In this document: in pieces, positions 1-8,651 of the stretch
Position numbering within the stretch: the stretch's first letter is position 1
Layout: the number at the start of each line of letters is the position of its first letter
Assembly: GCA_902594255.1 (NCBI GenBank)
Contig: CACJLN010000005.1
Location: 1 to 64,000, forward strand
DNA length: 64,000 bases
Direction: 5' to 3'
DNA from: an uncultured Pelagibacteraceae bacterium
GTDB taxonomy: Bacteria; Pseudomonadota; Alphaproteobacteria; Pelagibacterales; Pelagibacteraceae
Notes under the pieces: generated by a model
Databases searched by the model: none
What the model was told of the DNA's origin: nothing
The model's input: only the letters and a program-made list of their open reading frames with translations
Made by a program: the position numbers and the translations under genes

Positions 1-492
1 TTCCAGCCCGATGATTTATTTCACATAGATAATATGGATTCTCATAACAAAGAATTTAGTTTATATTTTAAAGGCAGAGAAAAATCTATTTTAGCAAGAG
101 GTGAGGAAAGTAATTATATAAACGATTATCCAAAAGATCTGTATATTTACAATTATTCAACTAAGTCATCTTCTCCTCTAATTTCTTATGATTGGTTTCC
201 ATCTCAAGCAAAATATTTTTTACAGGAATATGATTTTCCAGTATTTCCTGATGATTTTGCATATTATTTATTAGAGGATGACAAAACATTGGTGATGATT
301 AGTGCAGTAAAAAGTTTAAATGCAAATTTTAAGTATGATATCAGTAAGAAAAAATTAGAACTCTATCCCACTACAGGAAAGTTTGACTTTATAATTTCAT
401 CATTTTCAAAAGATTGTGGGTATTATAAATTTAAAGATAATTACAAATGTAATATCTACAAACCATTAATTTCTAGTAATTTGATTAATTAA
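1..492 (+). CDS. hypothetical protein, C-terminal part (reading frame open to the window edge)
   Basis: The frame of ORF 34..492 stays open upstream to base 1 (FQPDDLFHIDN-MDSHNKEF...), so the ATG at 34 need not be the true start. No family recognised. Confidence 0.5.
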   Translation, partial: FQPDDLFHIDNMDSHNKEFSLYFKGREKSILARGEESNYINDYPKDLYIYNYSTKSSSPLISYDWFPSQAKYFLQEYDFPVFPDDFAYYLLEDDKTLVMISAVKSLNANFKYDISKKKLELYPTTGKFDFIISSFSKDCGYYKFKDNYKCNIYKPLISSNLIN

Positions 493-1402
493 CTTGGGTA
501 AATGCTTCAGCAAATTTTTCGGCATCAAATAACTGAAGGTCGTCCTCTTTTTCACCTAAGCCTAATGCAATAATGGGAAGTTTATATTTTTTAGCTAATG
601 CTAAAAGTATGCCACCTTTTGCTGTTCCATCTAATTTAGTCATTACAACACCTGTTATAGGAATTATTTTATTAAATTCTTCAACCTGATTAATTATATT
701 TTGTCCAGATGTAGCATCTAAAACTAAAATAACATTGTGGGGCGCTTCATTATCAATTTTTTTTATAACATTTGCTATTTTTTTGTATTCTTCCATAAGA
801 TTTTTTTTATTTTGAAGTCTGCCGGCTGTATCTATTAATACTTGATGAAAATTATTGTTAATTGCTTTTTCAACTGCCTTATATGCCACCGATGCGGGAT
901 CAGCACCTTGAGAAGATTTAGTAATTGAAACATTAATTTTATTTGCCCAATTTTCTAGTTGTTCAATTGCTGCTGCTCTAAAAGTATCTGAGGCTGCAAA
1001 CATAACTTTATTGCCATTAGATTTTAAAATTTTACCAATTTTACCGATAGTTGTCGTTTTTCCAACTCCATTAACTCCTGAAACTAAAGTTGAATTAAGT
1101 TTTTCTTTTTTCTCAAAAAATGAGTTATTCTCTAAAGGTTTCATTAAAGAAATTATGTACTCTTTTAAAATATAATTTATCTCACTAGTTAGATCTTTGT
1201 TTGGATCGATTTTTTTATTCGAAATAATTTCTTTTATTTCTGATGCAGCTTCTAAACCTACATCTGATTGAATCAAAAATTCCTCTATTTTATCTAAATT
1301 TTTATCATCTATCTCTTTTTTTATTATTATTTCTTTTAGACCGGATGTAAGTGCAGAAGCGCTTTTTTGAAAGCCAATTTTAAATTTATCAAAAATTCCC
1401 AT
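485..1402 (-). CDS. ftsY: signal recognition particle receptor FtsY
   Basis: SRP GTPase NG domain: GVNGVGKTTTIGKIG, DTFRAAAIEQL, DTAGRLQ, TKLDGTAKGG, GLGEKEDDLQLFD. Confidence 0.96.
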   Translation of the reverse strand: MGIFDKFKIGFQKSASALTSGLKEIIIKKEIDDKNLDKIEEFLIQSDVGLEAASEIKEIISNKKIDPNKDLTSEINYILKEYIISLMKPLENNSFFEKKEKLNSTLVSGVNGVGKTTTIGKIGKILKSNGNKVMFAASDTFRAAAIEQLENWANKINVSITKSSQGADPASVAYKAVEKAINNNFHQVLIDTAGRLQNKKNLMEEYKKIANVIKKIDNEAPHNVILVLDATSGQNIINQVEEFNKIIPITGVVMTKLDGTAKGGILLALAKKYKLPIIALGLGEKEDDLQLFDAEKFAEAFTQVN

Positions 1403-2226
1403 TATAGTTTGATTTCAATTTCCTCTACATCTGATACAGGACCTTTCATATGTATTGAATTTTTTGCATCAATCCATATCGACAATTTTCCTGTCGAAAA
1501 TTCTATATCTGTTTTATTTTCTGTTAAATTATTTATCTTACCAGCAAATGCAGTTGCGCAGGCAGCAGTACCACATGCCTTAGTCAATCCAGCTCCTCTT
1601 TCCCAGACTTTAACTTTAATCAAATCTTTATTTATTACTTGAGCAATTGTGACATTACATTTTTCTGGGAAAATTGAGTGATTTTCAATTTCCGGACCAA
1701 TTTTTTTAATATTGAAATCGTTTAGTTCATTAACAAAAAAAATGATATGTGGATTCCCGACATTCACTGCAGTGCCACCAATATGCTCTTTATCATTTAT
1801 ATCAAGAATTTTAATATTTAAATTTCTTGTATCTAATTTTTCCAACAAGGGTATTTCACTCCAATCTGTTTTAGCTTTACCGATTTCTGTTGTAACAATC
1901 TTATTTCCTAAAATTTCAGACTTTAACAGTCCAGAAAATGTCTTCAAAATTATAGTTTTGTTATCTGTTTCTTTTGAAATGAAATTAGCAATGCATCTTG
2001 TTCCATTACCACATGCTCCTGACTCTCCACCGTCAGAATTAAAAAATTTCAAGTATGCATCAGCTGAATTATCGTTTTCTATCAAAATCAATTGATCGCA
2101 ACCAATAAAACTTCTATCGCAAATTTTAATTATCTGCTCTTTATTTAAATTGGTAATTTTTTGTCTATTATCAATAATTACAAAGTCATTACCTAAACCA
2201 TCCATTTTAAATGCTTTAATGTTCAT
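1402..2226 (-). CDS. dapF: diaminopimelate epimerase
   Basis: MDGLGNDFVIID, GACGNGTRC, WERGAGLTKACGTAACA motifs with both catalytic Cys. Confidence 0.96.
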   Translation of the reverse strand: MNIKAFKMDGLGNDFVIIDNRQKITNLNKEQIIKICDRSFIGCDQLILIENDNSADAYLKFFNSDGGESGACGNGTRCIANFISKETDNKTIILKTFSGLLKSEILGNKIVTTEIGKAKTDWSEIPLLEKLDTRNLNIKILDINDKEHIGGTAVNVGNPHIIFFVNELNDFNIKKIGPEIENHSIFPEKCNVTIAQVINKDLIKVKVWERGAGLTKACGTAACATAFAGKINNLTENKTDIEFSTGKLSIWIDAKNSIHMKGPVSDVEEIEIKL

Positions 2227-2268
2227 ATATGTTTATTTAACTTATTTATTGACTTTTTGAACCTCTAT

Positions 2269-2377
2269 TATAGTTTGTGGCAGTTTCCGCAAAAACGTTA
2301 AATTTGCGGTGTCTTTGGAAACAAAGAGATCGACACTAGTCTGCGAGGGTTCGCCCACTAGTGCGATTACTGTTGGG
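2269..2377 (+). ncRNA. putative structured leader RNA / ncRNA upstream of ffh (three hairpins inside a closing stem)
   Basis: Read directly: CCGCAAA(2287-2293)/TTTGCGG(2303-2309); TCTTTG-GAAA-CAAAGA(2312-2327); ATCG-A-CACTAGT(2329-2340) ... GGG-TTCG-CCC(2347-2356) ... ACTAGTG-CGAT(2357-2367); outer GGCAGT(2279-2284)/ACTGTT(2369-2374). TATAGT at 2269-2274 could be a -10 box. Confidence 0.75.
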
Positions 2378-2387
2378 TGTAATAAAT

Positions 2388-3746
2388 ATGTTTGAAAATT
2401 TGACTAATAAATTTGAGGAAGTTTTTTCCTCTTTAAAAAAAGCACCATCACTAGATGAAAATCAAGTAGATGAGGGATTAAGAGGTATTAGGCAGGCCTT
2501 GTTAGAGGCAGATGTATCTCTTGAAGTTGCAAAAGACTTCATCGAAAAAGTAAAACCAAAAGCTCTAGGTAAAGAAATTATCAGATCGACATCCCCTGGA
2601 GATATGGTTGTGAAGATCGTTTATGACGAATTAGTCAGTTTGCTTGGTGAAAAAAATGATGATGTAAATCTCAACGCAGTCCCGCCTGTACCAATGATGT
2701 TGGTTGGACTTCAGGGCTCTGGTAAAACTACTACAACTGCTAAACTAGCAAGGTATCTAGAGAACACTAAAAAAAAGAGAGTAATGATGGTTAGTTTAGA
2801 TATCTATAGGCCTGCTGCACAAGAACAATTAAAATTATTAGGTGAACAAAATAATATTATAACTTTACCGATAATTGAAGGTCAGCAACCAAATGAAATT
2901 TGTCAAAGAGCTTTAAGTGCTGCAAATTTAAATGGCGCAGATATAATTCTATTTGATACCGCTGGTAGAACTCAAATAGACTTGCAGATGATGAGTGAAA
3001 TTAAGCAAATTGAAAATACTATTAACCCTGCAGAGATATTTCTTGTTGCAGATTCATTAACAGGACAAGTGGCAGCGTCCGTCGCAAAAGAATTTAAAAA
3101 CACTGTTAACCTCTCAGGAATAATCTTAACTAGAGCAGACGGAGATGCAAGGGGTGGAGCAGCAGTGAGTATGAAATTTGTGTCACAAGTACCAATTAAA
3201 TTTTTAGGTATTGGTGAAAAAATTGAAAATCTTGAATTATTTCATCCAGATAGAATAGCAAATAGAATTCTTGGTATGGGAGATATCATATCTCTTGTAG
3301 AAAAAGCAGCTGAGGATTTAGGTGAGGAAAATATAAAGAAAGCTGAAGAGAATTTAAAAAAAGGTCAATTTTCAATGCAGGATTATTTAACACAATTAAG
3401 ACAGATGAAAAAAATGGGAGGAATAGAAGGTGTGATGTCATTTATGCCTGGTGTATCTAAGGTTAAGTCCCAAATGGAAGCTGCTGGTATAGATGAAAGT
3501 GTTATCACTAAAAACGAGGCAATAATTTTGTCGATGACCAAAAAAGAACGAGAGAATCCAAAAATAATTAATGGTTCAAGAAAAAAAAGAATTGCTAATG
3601 GCTCTGGTACAGATCCAGCCACTATCAATAAATTGCTTAAACAATTTAAAATGATGTCAGAAATGATGAAAAAAATGTCAAAGGGAAATCTGAAAGGTAT
3701 GTCTGATAAAGGAATACCACCAGAGCTATTTAATCAATTAAAATAA
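2388..3746 (+). CDS. ffh: signal recognition particle protein Ffh
   Basis: GLQGSGKTTTTAKLA, DIYRPAAQEQL, DTAGRTQ, TRADGDARGGAA, Met-rich M domain. Start placed at the MFENLTNKF ATG rather than 2361, which lies inside the leader hairpin. Confidence 0.97.
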   Translation: MFENLTNKFEEVFSSLKKAPSLDENQVDEGLRGIRQALLEADVSLEVAKDFIEKVKPKALGKEIIRSTSPGDMVVKIVYDELVSLLGEKNDDVNLNAVPPVPMMLVGLQGSGKTTTTAKLARYLENTKKKRVMMVSLDIYRPAAQEQLKLLGEQNNIITLPIIEGQQPNEICQRALSAANLNGADIILFDTAGRTQIDLQMMSEIKQIENTINPAEIFLVADSLTGQVAASVAKEFKNTVNLSGIILTRADGDARGGAAVSMKFVSQVPIKFLGIGEKIENLELFHPDRIANRILGMGDIISLVEKAAEDLGEENIKKAEENLKKGQFSMQDYLTQLRQMKKMGGIEGVMSFMPGVSKVKSQMEAAGIDESVITKNEAIILSMTKKERENPKIINGSRKKRIANGSGTDPATINKLLKQFKMMSEMMKKMSKGNLKGMSDKGIPPELFNQLK

Positions 3747-3757
3747 AAGGAGAGTAA

Positions 3758-4213
3758 ATGTTAAAGTTAAGGTTATCAAGAGGTGGCACAAAAAAAAGAC
3801 CAGTATACAAGTTAGTTGTTGCAGACAGTAGGTTTTCAAGGGATGGAAGATTTATAGAAAAGGTAGGTTTTTTTAATCCGTTACTTCCAAAAGAAAAAAA
3901 AGAGAGAATAGGACTTGAAGCTGAAAGAATTAAATATTGGTTGGGTCAAGGAGCAAAACCAACTACAAGAGTTGCAAGAATTCTAGGAGAAAATGAGTTA
4001 ATGCCTATGCCTGTTAACGGAAATAATCCTCAAAAAGCTATTCCAAAAAAAGATAGAAAAAAAGAAGCATCAACAGAAGCCAAAAAAGAAGAAGCTCCTA
4101 AAGCAGATGCAGCACCAGCAGCAGAAGCAAAAAAAGAAGAACCTCCTAAAGCAGATGCAGCACCAGCAGCAGAAGCAAAAAAAGAAGAGGCTTCAAAAGG
4201 GGAAAAAAAGTAA
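3758..4213 (+). CDS. rpsP: 30S ribosomal protein S16 with repetitive Lys/Glu/Ala-rich C-terminal extension
   Basis: MLKLRLSRGGTKKRPVYKLVVADSRFSRDGRFIEKVGFFNP; preceded by AAAGGAG Shine-Dalgarno; follows ffh. Confidence 0.97.
   Translation: MLKLRLSRGGTKKRPVYKLVVADSRFSRDGRFIEKVGFFNPLLPKEKKERIGLEAERIKYWLGQGAKPTTRVARILGENELMPMPVNGNNPQKAIPKKDRKKEASTEAKKEEAPKADAAPAAEAKKEEPPKADAAPAAEAKKEEASKGEKK
4094..4189 (+). repeat. two near-identical 48-bp tandem units (16 aa each) in the rpsP 3' end
   Basis: 4094-4141 gctcctaaagcagatgcagcaccagcagcagaagcaaaaaaagaagaa versus 4142-4189 cctcctaaag...aagaag: about 46/48 identical; encodes APKADAAPAAEAKKEE / PPKADAAPAAEAKKEE. Confidence 0.95.
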
Positions 4214-4227
4214 TTTAAAAAATCATC

Positions 4228-4914
4228 ATGTTCCAAGCTCAAGTATTTACTTTGTACCCAGAATTTTTTCCTGGCCCTCTTGCTAAAGGCCTGTATGGAA
4301 AAGCTCTATCTAATAAGTTATGGAATTTGAATGTTGTAAATATAAGGGATGCAGCAACAGATAAACATAAAACTGTTGATGACACTCCGTATGGAGGTGG
4401 AACAGGAATGTTACTTAAACCAGATATATTAGCAAAATCGTTAGACCAAAGAGTAAAAAAAGATGAAAGAATTTTTTATTTATCACCTAAGGGAAAAAAG
4501 TTTGACCAAAAATTTGCAAAAGATTTATCAAAAGAAAAATCTATCTCTCTAATTTGTGGTCATTTTGAAGGAGTTGATGAGAGAGTTTTAGATACAAGAA
4601 ATATAGAGGAAATAAGTATAGGAGATTATGTTTTGTCTGGTGGAGAAACTGCTGCATTAGTTGTGCTTGATACCATTTTAAGACTTTTACCTGGTGTACT
4701 AGGAAATAAAAAATCTGCAATTGATGAAACCTTTGAAAATGGTCTTTTAGAGTACCCCCAATATACAAAACCTCAAATTTGGGAGGAAAAACCAGTACCC
4801 GAGGTATTATTATCTGGAGATCATGCTAAAATTAAAGACTGGCGTTTATCTCAATCTGAGGCTATAACTCGCGACCGAAGACCAGATTTGTGGCAAAAAT
4901 ATAAGAAAAACTAA
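4228..4914 (+). CDS. trmD: tRNA (guanine-N1)-methyltransferase
   Basis: YGGGTGMLLKPD, CGHFEGVDERV, EISIGDYVLSGGE motifs; rpsP-trmD-rplS synteny. Confidence 0.96.
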   Translation: MFQAQVFTLYPEFFPGPLAKGLYGKALSNKLWNLNVVNIRDAATDKHKTVDDTPYGGGTGMLLKPDILAKSLDQRVKKDERIFYLSPKGKKFDQKFAKDLSKEKSISLICGHFEGVDERVLDTRNIEEISIGDYVLSGGETAALVVLDTILRLLPGVLGNKKSAIDETFENGLLEYPQYTKPQIWEEKPVPEVLLSGDHAKIKDWRLSQSEAITRDRRPDLWQKYKKN

Positions 4915-4929
4915 TTGAACAATTATAGA

Positions 4930-5505
4930 ATGAAAACAATCGAGGAAATAAATCAACATAATGTTAAAAAAATTCTATCAGAGAAAAAAATTCCTGATTT
5001 TTTTGCTGGAGATGTAGTTAAAGTAGGTGTCAGAATTACAGAGGGTAAAAAAGAGAGAATACAGTTCTTCGAAGGCGTTTGTATTGCAAAGAAAAATAGA
5101 GATTTGAACTCGTCATTTACAGTCAGAAAAATTTCATTTGGAGAAGGTGTTGAAAGAACTTTTCCACTATATGGGACTGTGATTGACTCTATTAAAGTAA
5201 TCCGTTCAGGCAAAGTCAGAAGAGCAAAGCTTTACTACCTAAGGGATAGAACAGGAAAATCAGCAAGGATTGCTGAAAAAATAAGAAAAAAAATTGGCAT
5301 TGATATTGATGTAAAGCCTGAAACGGTAAATGAGGAAAATCTTGCCCCAACAAATAAAGAAATTGAAACTGAGATAAATATAAAGGTTGTGTCAACATCG
5401 GATGAAAAAAAAGAGGAAACTACTAAAAAAGAACCTCAAATAGATGCACCTAAAGCTGATATTAAAGCAGAAAAAAAACTTGAAAATCCCTCAGAAAAAA
5501 AATAA
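4930..5505 (+). CDS. rplS: 50S ribosomal protein L19 with acidic/Lys-rich C-terminal extension
   Basis: [32 protein letters not shown]...[46 protein letters not shown]. Start probably ATG 4930. Confidence 0.96.
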   Translation: MKTIEEINQHNVKKILSEKKIPDFFAGDVVKVGVRITEGKKERIQFFEGVCIAKKNRDLNSSFTVRKISFGEGVERTFPLYGTVIDSIKVIRSGKVRRAKLYYLRDRTGKSARIAEKIRKKIGIDIDVKPETVNEENLAPTNKEIETEINIKVVSTSDEKKEETTKKEPQIDAPKADIKAEKKLENPSEKK

Positions 5506-5514
5506 TTTTTTTCT
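5493..5514. other. A/T-only hairpin spanning the rplS stop, next to the leuC start
   Basis: AGAAAAAAA-ATAA-TTTTTTTCT: 9-bp perfect inverted repeat with 4-nt loop, ending 2 nt before leuC ATG. Confidence 0.5.
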
Positions 5515-5516
5515 CA

Positions 5517-6920
5517 ATGCCCAATACTCTTTACGATAAAATTTGGAACGATCACCTAGTAGATCAACAGGCTGATGGAACAGCTTTATTGTTTGTTGAT
5601 AGGCATTTGGTTCACGAAGTAACTAGCCCACAAGCTTTTGAAGGTCTAAGAAATTCAAATAGGAAAGTTAGACATCCAAAACTTACTCTAGCTGTTGCAG
5701 ACCACAATGTACCAACAACTGATAGATCAAAAGGAATATCTGATAAAGAGTCTAAAATTCAGGTAGATACATTAGAAGCAAATTGTAAAGAGTTTGGTAT
5801 TAAATTATTTGGAATGGGTGATAAGAGACAGGGTATAGTTCATATAATCGGACCTGAGCAAGGTTTTACGCAACCAGGAACAGTAATTGTTTGTGGAGAT
5901 AGCCATACAGCGACACACGGTGCCTTTGGATCTTTAGCTTTTGGAATTGGAACATCAGAGGTAGAACATGTTTTGGCTACTCAAACATTAGTTCAAAAAA
6001 AAGCAAAAAATTTTAGAATTAATGTAGAAGGTAAACTACCATTAGGAGTAACATCAAAAGATGTAATTCTTCAAATAATAGGAAAAATTGGAACAGCTGG
6101 TGGAACTGGATGTGTTATAGAATATGCTGGAGATCTAATTAGATCTTTGAGTGTTGAGCAAAGAATGACTATTTGTAACATGACTATAGAAGGTGGAGCT
6201 AGAGCAGGATTGATTGCCCCTGATGAAAAAATATTTAAATATCTTGAGGGCAAACCTATGTCACCAAAAGGAAAAAATTGGGAAAATGCTTTGGGATATT
6301 GGAGAAATTTAAAGTCAGATGATGGAGCAAAATTTGATAAAGAAGTTAATTTAAAAGCTGAAGAAATTTTACCAATGATAACTTGGGGGACTTCTCCACA
6401 AGATGTAATCACGATAGATGGCAAGATTCCCAACCCTCAAAATGAAAAAAATGAAGATAAGAAAAATTCATTAGAAAGAGCGCTAAATTATATGGGCTTA
6501 AAACCTAATATGGCTGCAAAAGATATTAAAATAGATAAAGTTTTTATAGGAAGCTGCACAAATGGTAGAATTGAAGACCTAAGAGAGGCTGCGAAAATTC
6601 TTAAAGACAAAAAAATAGCCTCCCACGTTCATGCGATGGTCGTTCCTGGATCAGGTTTAGTAAAAGAGCAAGCGGAGCAGGAAGGATTGGATAAAATATT
6701 TGTTAACTCAGGTTTTGAATGGAGGGAACCAGGTTGTTCAATGTGCCTAGCAATGAATGCTGACAAATTAAAACCTGAGGAAAGATGTGCATCCACTTCA
6801 AATAGAAATTTTGAGGGAAGACAAGGTAGAGGTGGAAGAACACACCTTGTCAGTCCAGGCATGGCCGCTGCAGCAGCAATATCTGGTAGTCTTGATGATG
6901 TGAGAAAGTACCAAAATTAG
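5517..6920 (+). CDS. leuC: 3-isopropylmalate dehydratase large subunit
   Basis: [64 protein letters not shown] (FeS Cys). Confidence 0.97.
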   Translation: MPNTLYDKIWNDHLVDQQADGTALLFVDRHLVHEVTSPQAFEGLRNSNRKVRHPKLTLAVADHNVPTTDRSKGISDKESKIQVDTLEANCKEFGIKLFGMGDKRQGIVHIIGPEQGFTQPGTVIVCGDSHTATHGAFGSLAFGIGTSEVEHVLATQTLVQKKAKNFRINVEGKLPLGVTSKDVILQIIGKIGTAGGTGCVIEYAGDLIRSLSVEQRMTICNMTIEGGARAGLIAPDEKIFKYLEGKPMSPKGKNWENALGYWRNLKSDDGAKFDKEVNLKAEEILPMITWGTSPQDVITIDGKIPNPQNEKNEDKKNSLERALNYMGLKPNMAAKDIKIDKVFIGSCTNGRIEDLREAAKILKDKKIASHVHAMVVPGSGLVKEQAEQEGLDKIFVNSGFEWREPGCSMCLAMNADKLKPEERCASTSNRNFEGRQGRGGRTHLVSPGMAAAAAISGSLDDVRKYQN

Positions 6921-7526
6921 ATGCAAAAATTTAGCACACTTAAAAGTATTCCGGCATATTTACCGATTGTTAATATTGATACTGATATGATTATCCCTAA
7001 ACAATTTCTTAAAACTATTAAAAGAACTGGGTTAGGTAAAAATTTATTCTTTGAAATGAGATATGATGATAAAGGTAAAGAAATTAATGAATTTATTTTA
7101 AATAAAACTCCATTTAATAAATCAAAAATTTTGATAGCTGGGAAAAATTTTGGATGTGGCTCTTCAAGGGAGCATGCACCCTGGGCATTGTTAGATTTTG
7201 GTATTACTTGTGTGATTAGCTCAAGTTTTGCTGATATTTTCCACAACAATTGTTTTAAAAATGGAATTTTACCAATCATTCTTAATGATGATAAAATTAA
7301 AGAATTATCAGAGTATGCTAATAGAAAAGAGGAAATTTTTGTAGACCTTAATGAGGAAAAAGTAATTTATGGAAATAACGAAGTTATATTTAAAGTAGAC
7401 CCATTTAAAAAAAAATGTCTATTAGAGGGCTTAGATGACATAGCGTTATCACTTAATAAATCCAAAAAAATTGAAAATTTCGAAAAAGACCTTAAAAGTC
7501 AAAAGCCATGGATCTTTAATGATTAA
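6921..7526 (+). CDS. leuD: 3-isopropylmalate dehydratase small subunit
   Basis: [47 protein letters not shown]. Confidence 0.97.
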   Translation: MQKFSTLKSIPAYLPIVNIDTDMIIPKQFLKTIKRTGLGKNLFFEMRYDDKGKEINEFILNKTPFNKSKILIAGKNFGCGSSREHAPWALLDFGITCVISSSFADIFHNNCFKNGILPIILNDDKIKELSEYANRKEEIFVDLNEEKVIYGNNEVIFKVDPFKKKCLLEGLDDIALSLNKSKKIENFEKDLKSQKPWIFND

Positions 7527-8625
7527 GGTTAAAAAAAGAAAAATATTATTATTACCAGGTGATGGTATAGGCCCCGAAGTCATTGGTGAAGTTAGAAAGA
7601 TAATAAATTGGTTTAATGACAAAAAATCTTTAGATTTTGAAATTGATGAAGATTTGGCTGGAGGATGTTCTTATGACAAACATGGAACCCCAATTACTGA
7701 TGAGGTATTTTATAAAGCTTTAGAGAGCGCTGTTATAATGTTAGGCGCTGTTGGAGGGCCAAAATGGGATCAAGTTGAATTTTCTAAGAAACCTGAAAGA
7801 GCTCTTTTAAAATTAAGGAAAGAGTTGAAACTTTTTGCTAATTTAAGACCAGCAATATGTTTTAAACAGTTAGTCGACGCATCAACTTTAAAACCAGATG
7901 TTGTCTCAGGTTTAGACATTATGATTGTCAGAGAACTTACTGGTGGAATATATTTTGGAGAACCTAGAGGTATCAAACCAATAGAAAATGGTGAGAGAAA
8001 AGGAATTAATACGCACTCTTACACTAGTAGCGAAATAATCAGAGTCGCTCGTATTGCATTCGATTTAGCAAAAAAAAGATCAAATAAAGTCACATCTTGT
8101 GAAAAATCAAATGTGATGGAAGCAGGTCAGCTTTGGAAAGAGGAAGTTCAAGCACTTCATGAGAAAGAGTATAAAGATGTTGAGTTAAGCCATATGCTAG
8201 CAGATAATTGTGCAATGCAATTGCTTAGAAATCCTAAACAATTTGATGTTATTGTGACGGATAATTTATTCGGTGATATGTTGTCCGATCAAGCATCTAT
8301 GTTGACTGGATCATTAGGTCTTTTACCATCTGCATCTCTAGGAGCCAAAAATAATGAGGGAGAGATGAGAGCAATGTATGAGCCAATTCATGGATCTGCA
8401 CCTGATATAGCAGGTAAAGGTATTGCAAATCCGATTGCAACTATATTAAGTTTTGCAATGGCTTTGAGATACTCCTTAGACCTGGATAAAGAAGCAGAAT
8501 CTTTGGAAAAAGCTGTTCAGAGTGTACTAAATGAAGGATTAAGGACAAAAGATATTTTATCTAAGGGAATGAAAGAGATATCGACATCACAAATGGGTGA
8601 TGCGATTATTTCAAAATTGCAATAA
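7519..8625 (+). CDS. leuB: 3-isopropylmalate dehydrogenase
   Basis: [68 protein letters not shown]. Start at MIKVKKRK overlaps the leuD end by 8 bp. Confidence 0.97.
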   Translation: MIKVKKRKILLLPGDGIGPEVIGEVRKIINWFNDKKSLDFEIDEDLAGGCSYDKHGTPITDEVFYKALESAVIMLGAVGGPKWDQVEFSKKPERALLKLRKELKLFANLRPAICFKQLVDASTLKPDVVSGLDIMIVRELTGGIYFGEPRGIKPIENGERKGINTHSYTSSEIIRVARIAFDLAKKRSNKVTSCEKSNVMEAGQLWKEEVQALHEKEYKDVELSHMLADNCAMQLLRNPKQFDVIVTDNLFGDMLSDQASMLTGSLGLLPSASLGAKNNEGEMRAMYEPIHGSAPDIAGKGIANPIATILSFAMALRYSLDLDKEAESLEKAVQSVLNEGLRTKDILSKGMKEISTSQMGDAIISKLQ

Positions 8626-8651
8626 CTAATTATTTATTCTAAAATTAAAAT

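Noticed and set aside
1367-2095. Plus-strand ORFs opposite ftsY/dapF (91 and 127 aa)
   Set aside because: Shadow ORFs of well-supported genes; low-complexity Ser/Phe/Leu composition and no recognisable domain.
2279-2376. Structured ffh leader interpreted as the 4.5S/SRP RNA gene
   Set aside because: Lacks the conserved SRP domain IV motifs and is multi-hairpin rather than one long hairpin.
4030-4242. Antisense ORF of 70 aa (FFASAAGAASALGGSS repeats) opposite rpsP
   Set aside because: It is the complement of the S16 tail repeat; low complexity and no independent support.
6071-6862. Minus-strand ORFs of 120 and 77 aa opposite leuC
   Set aside because: Antisense to highly conserved leuC motifs; no independent start signals or domain.
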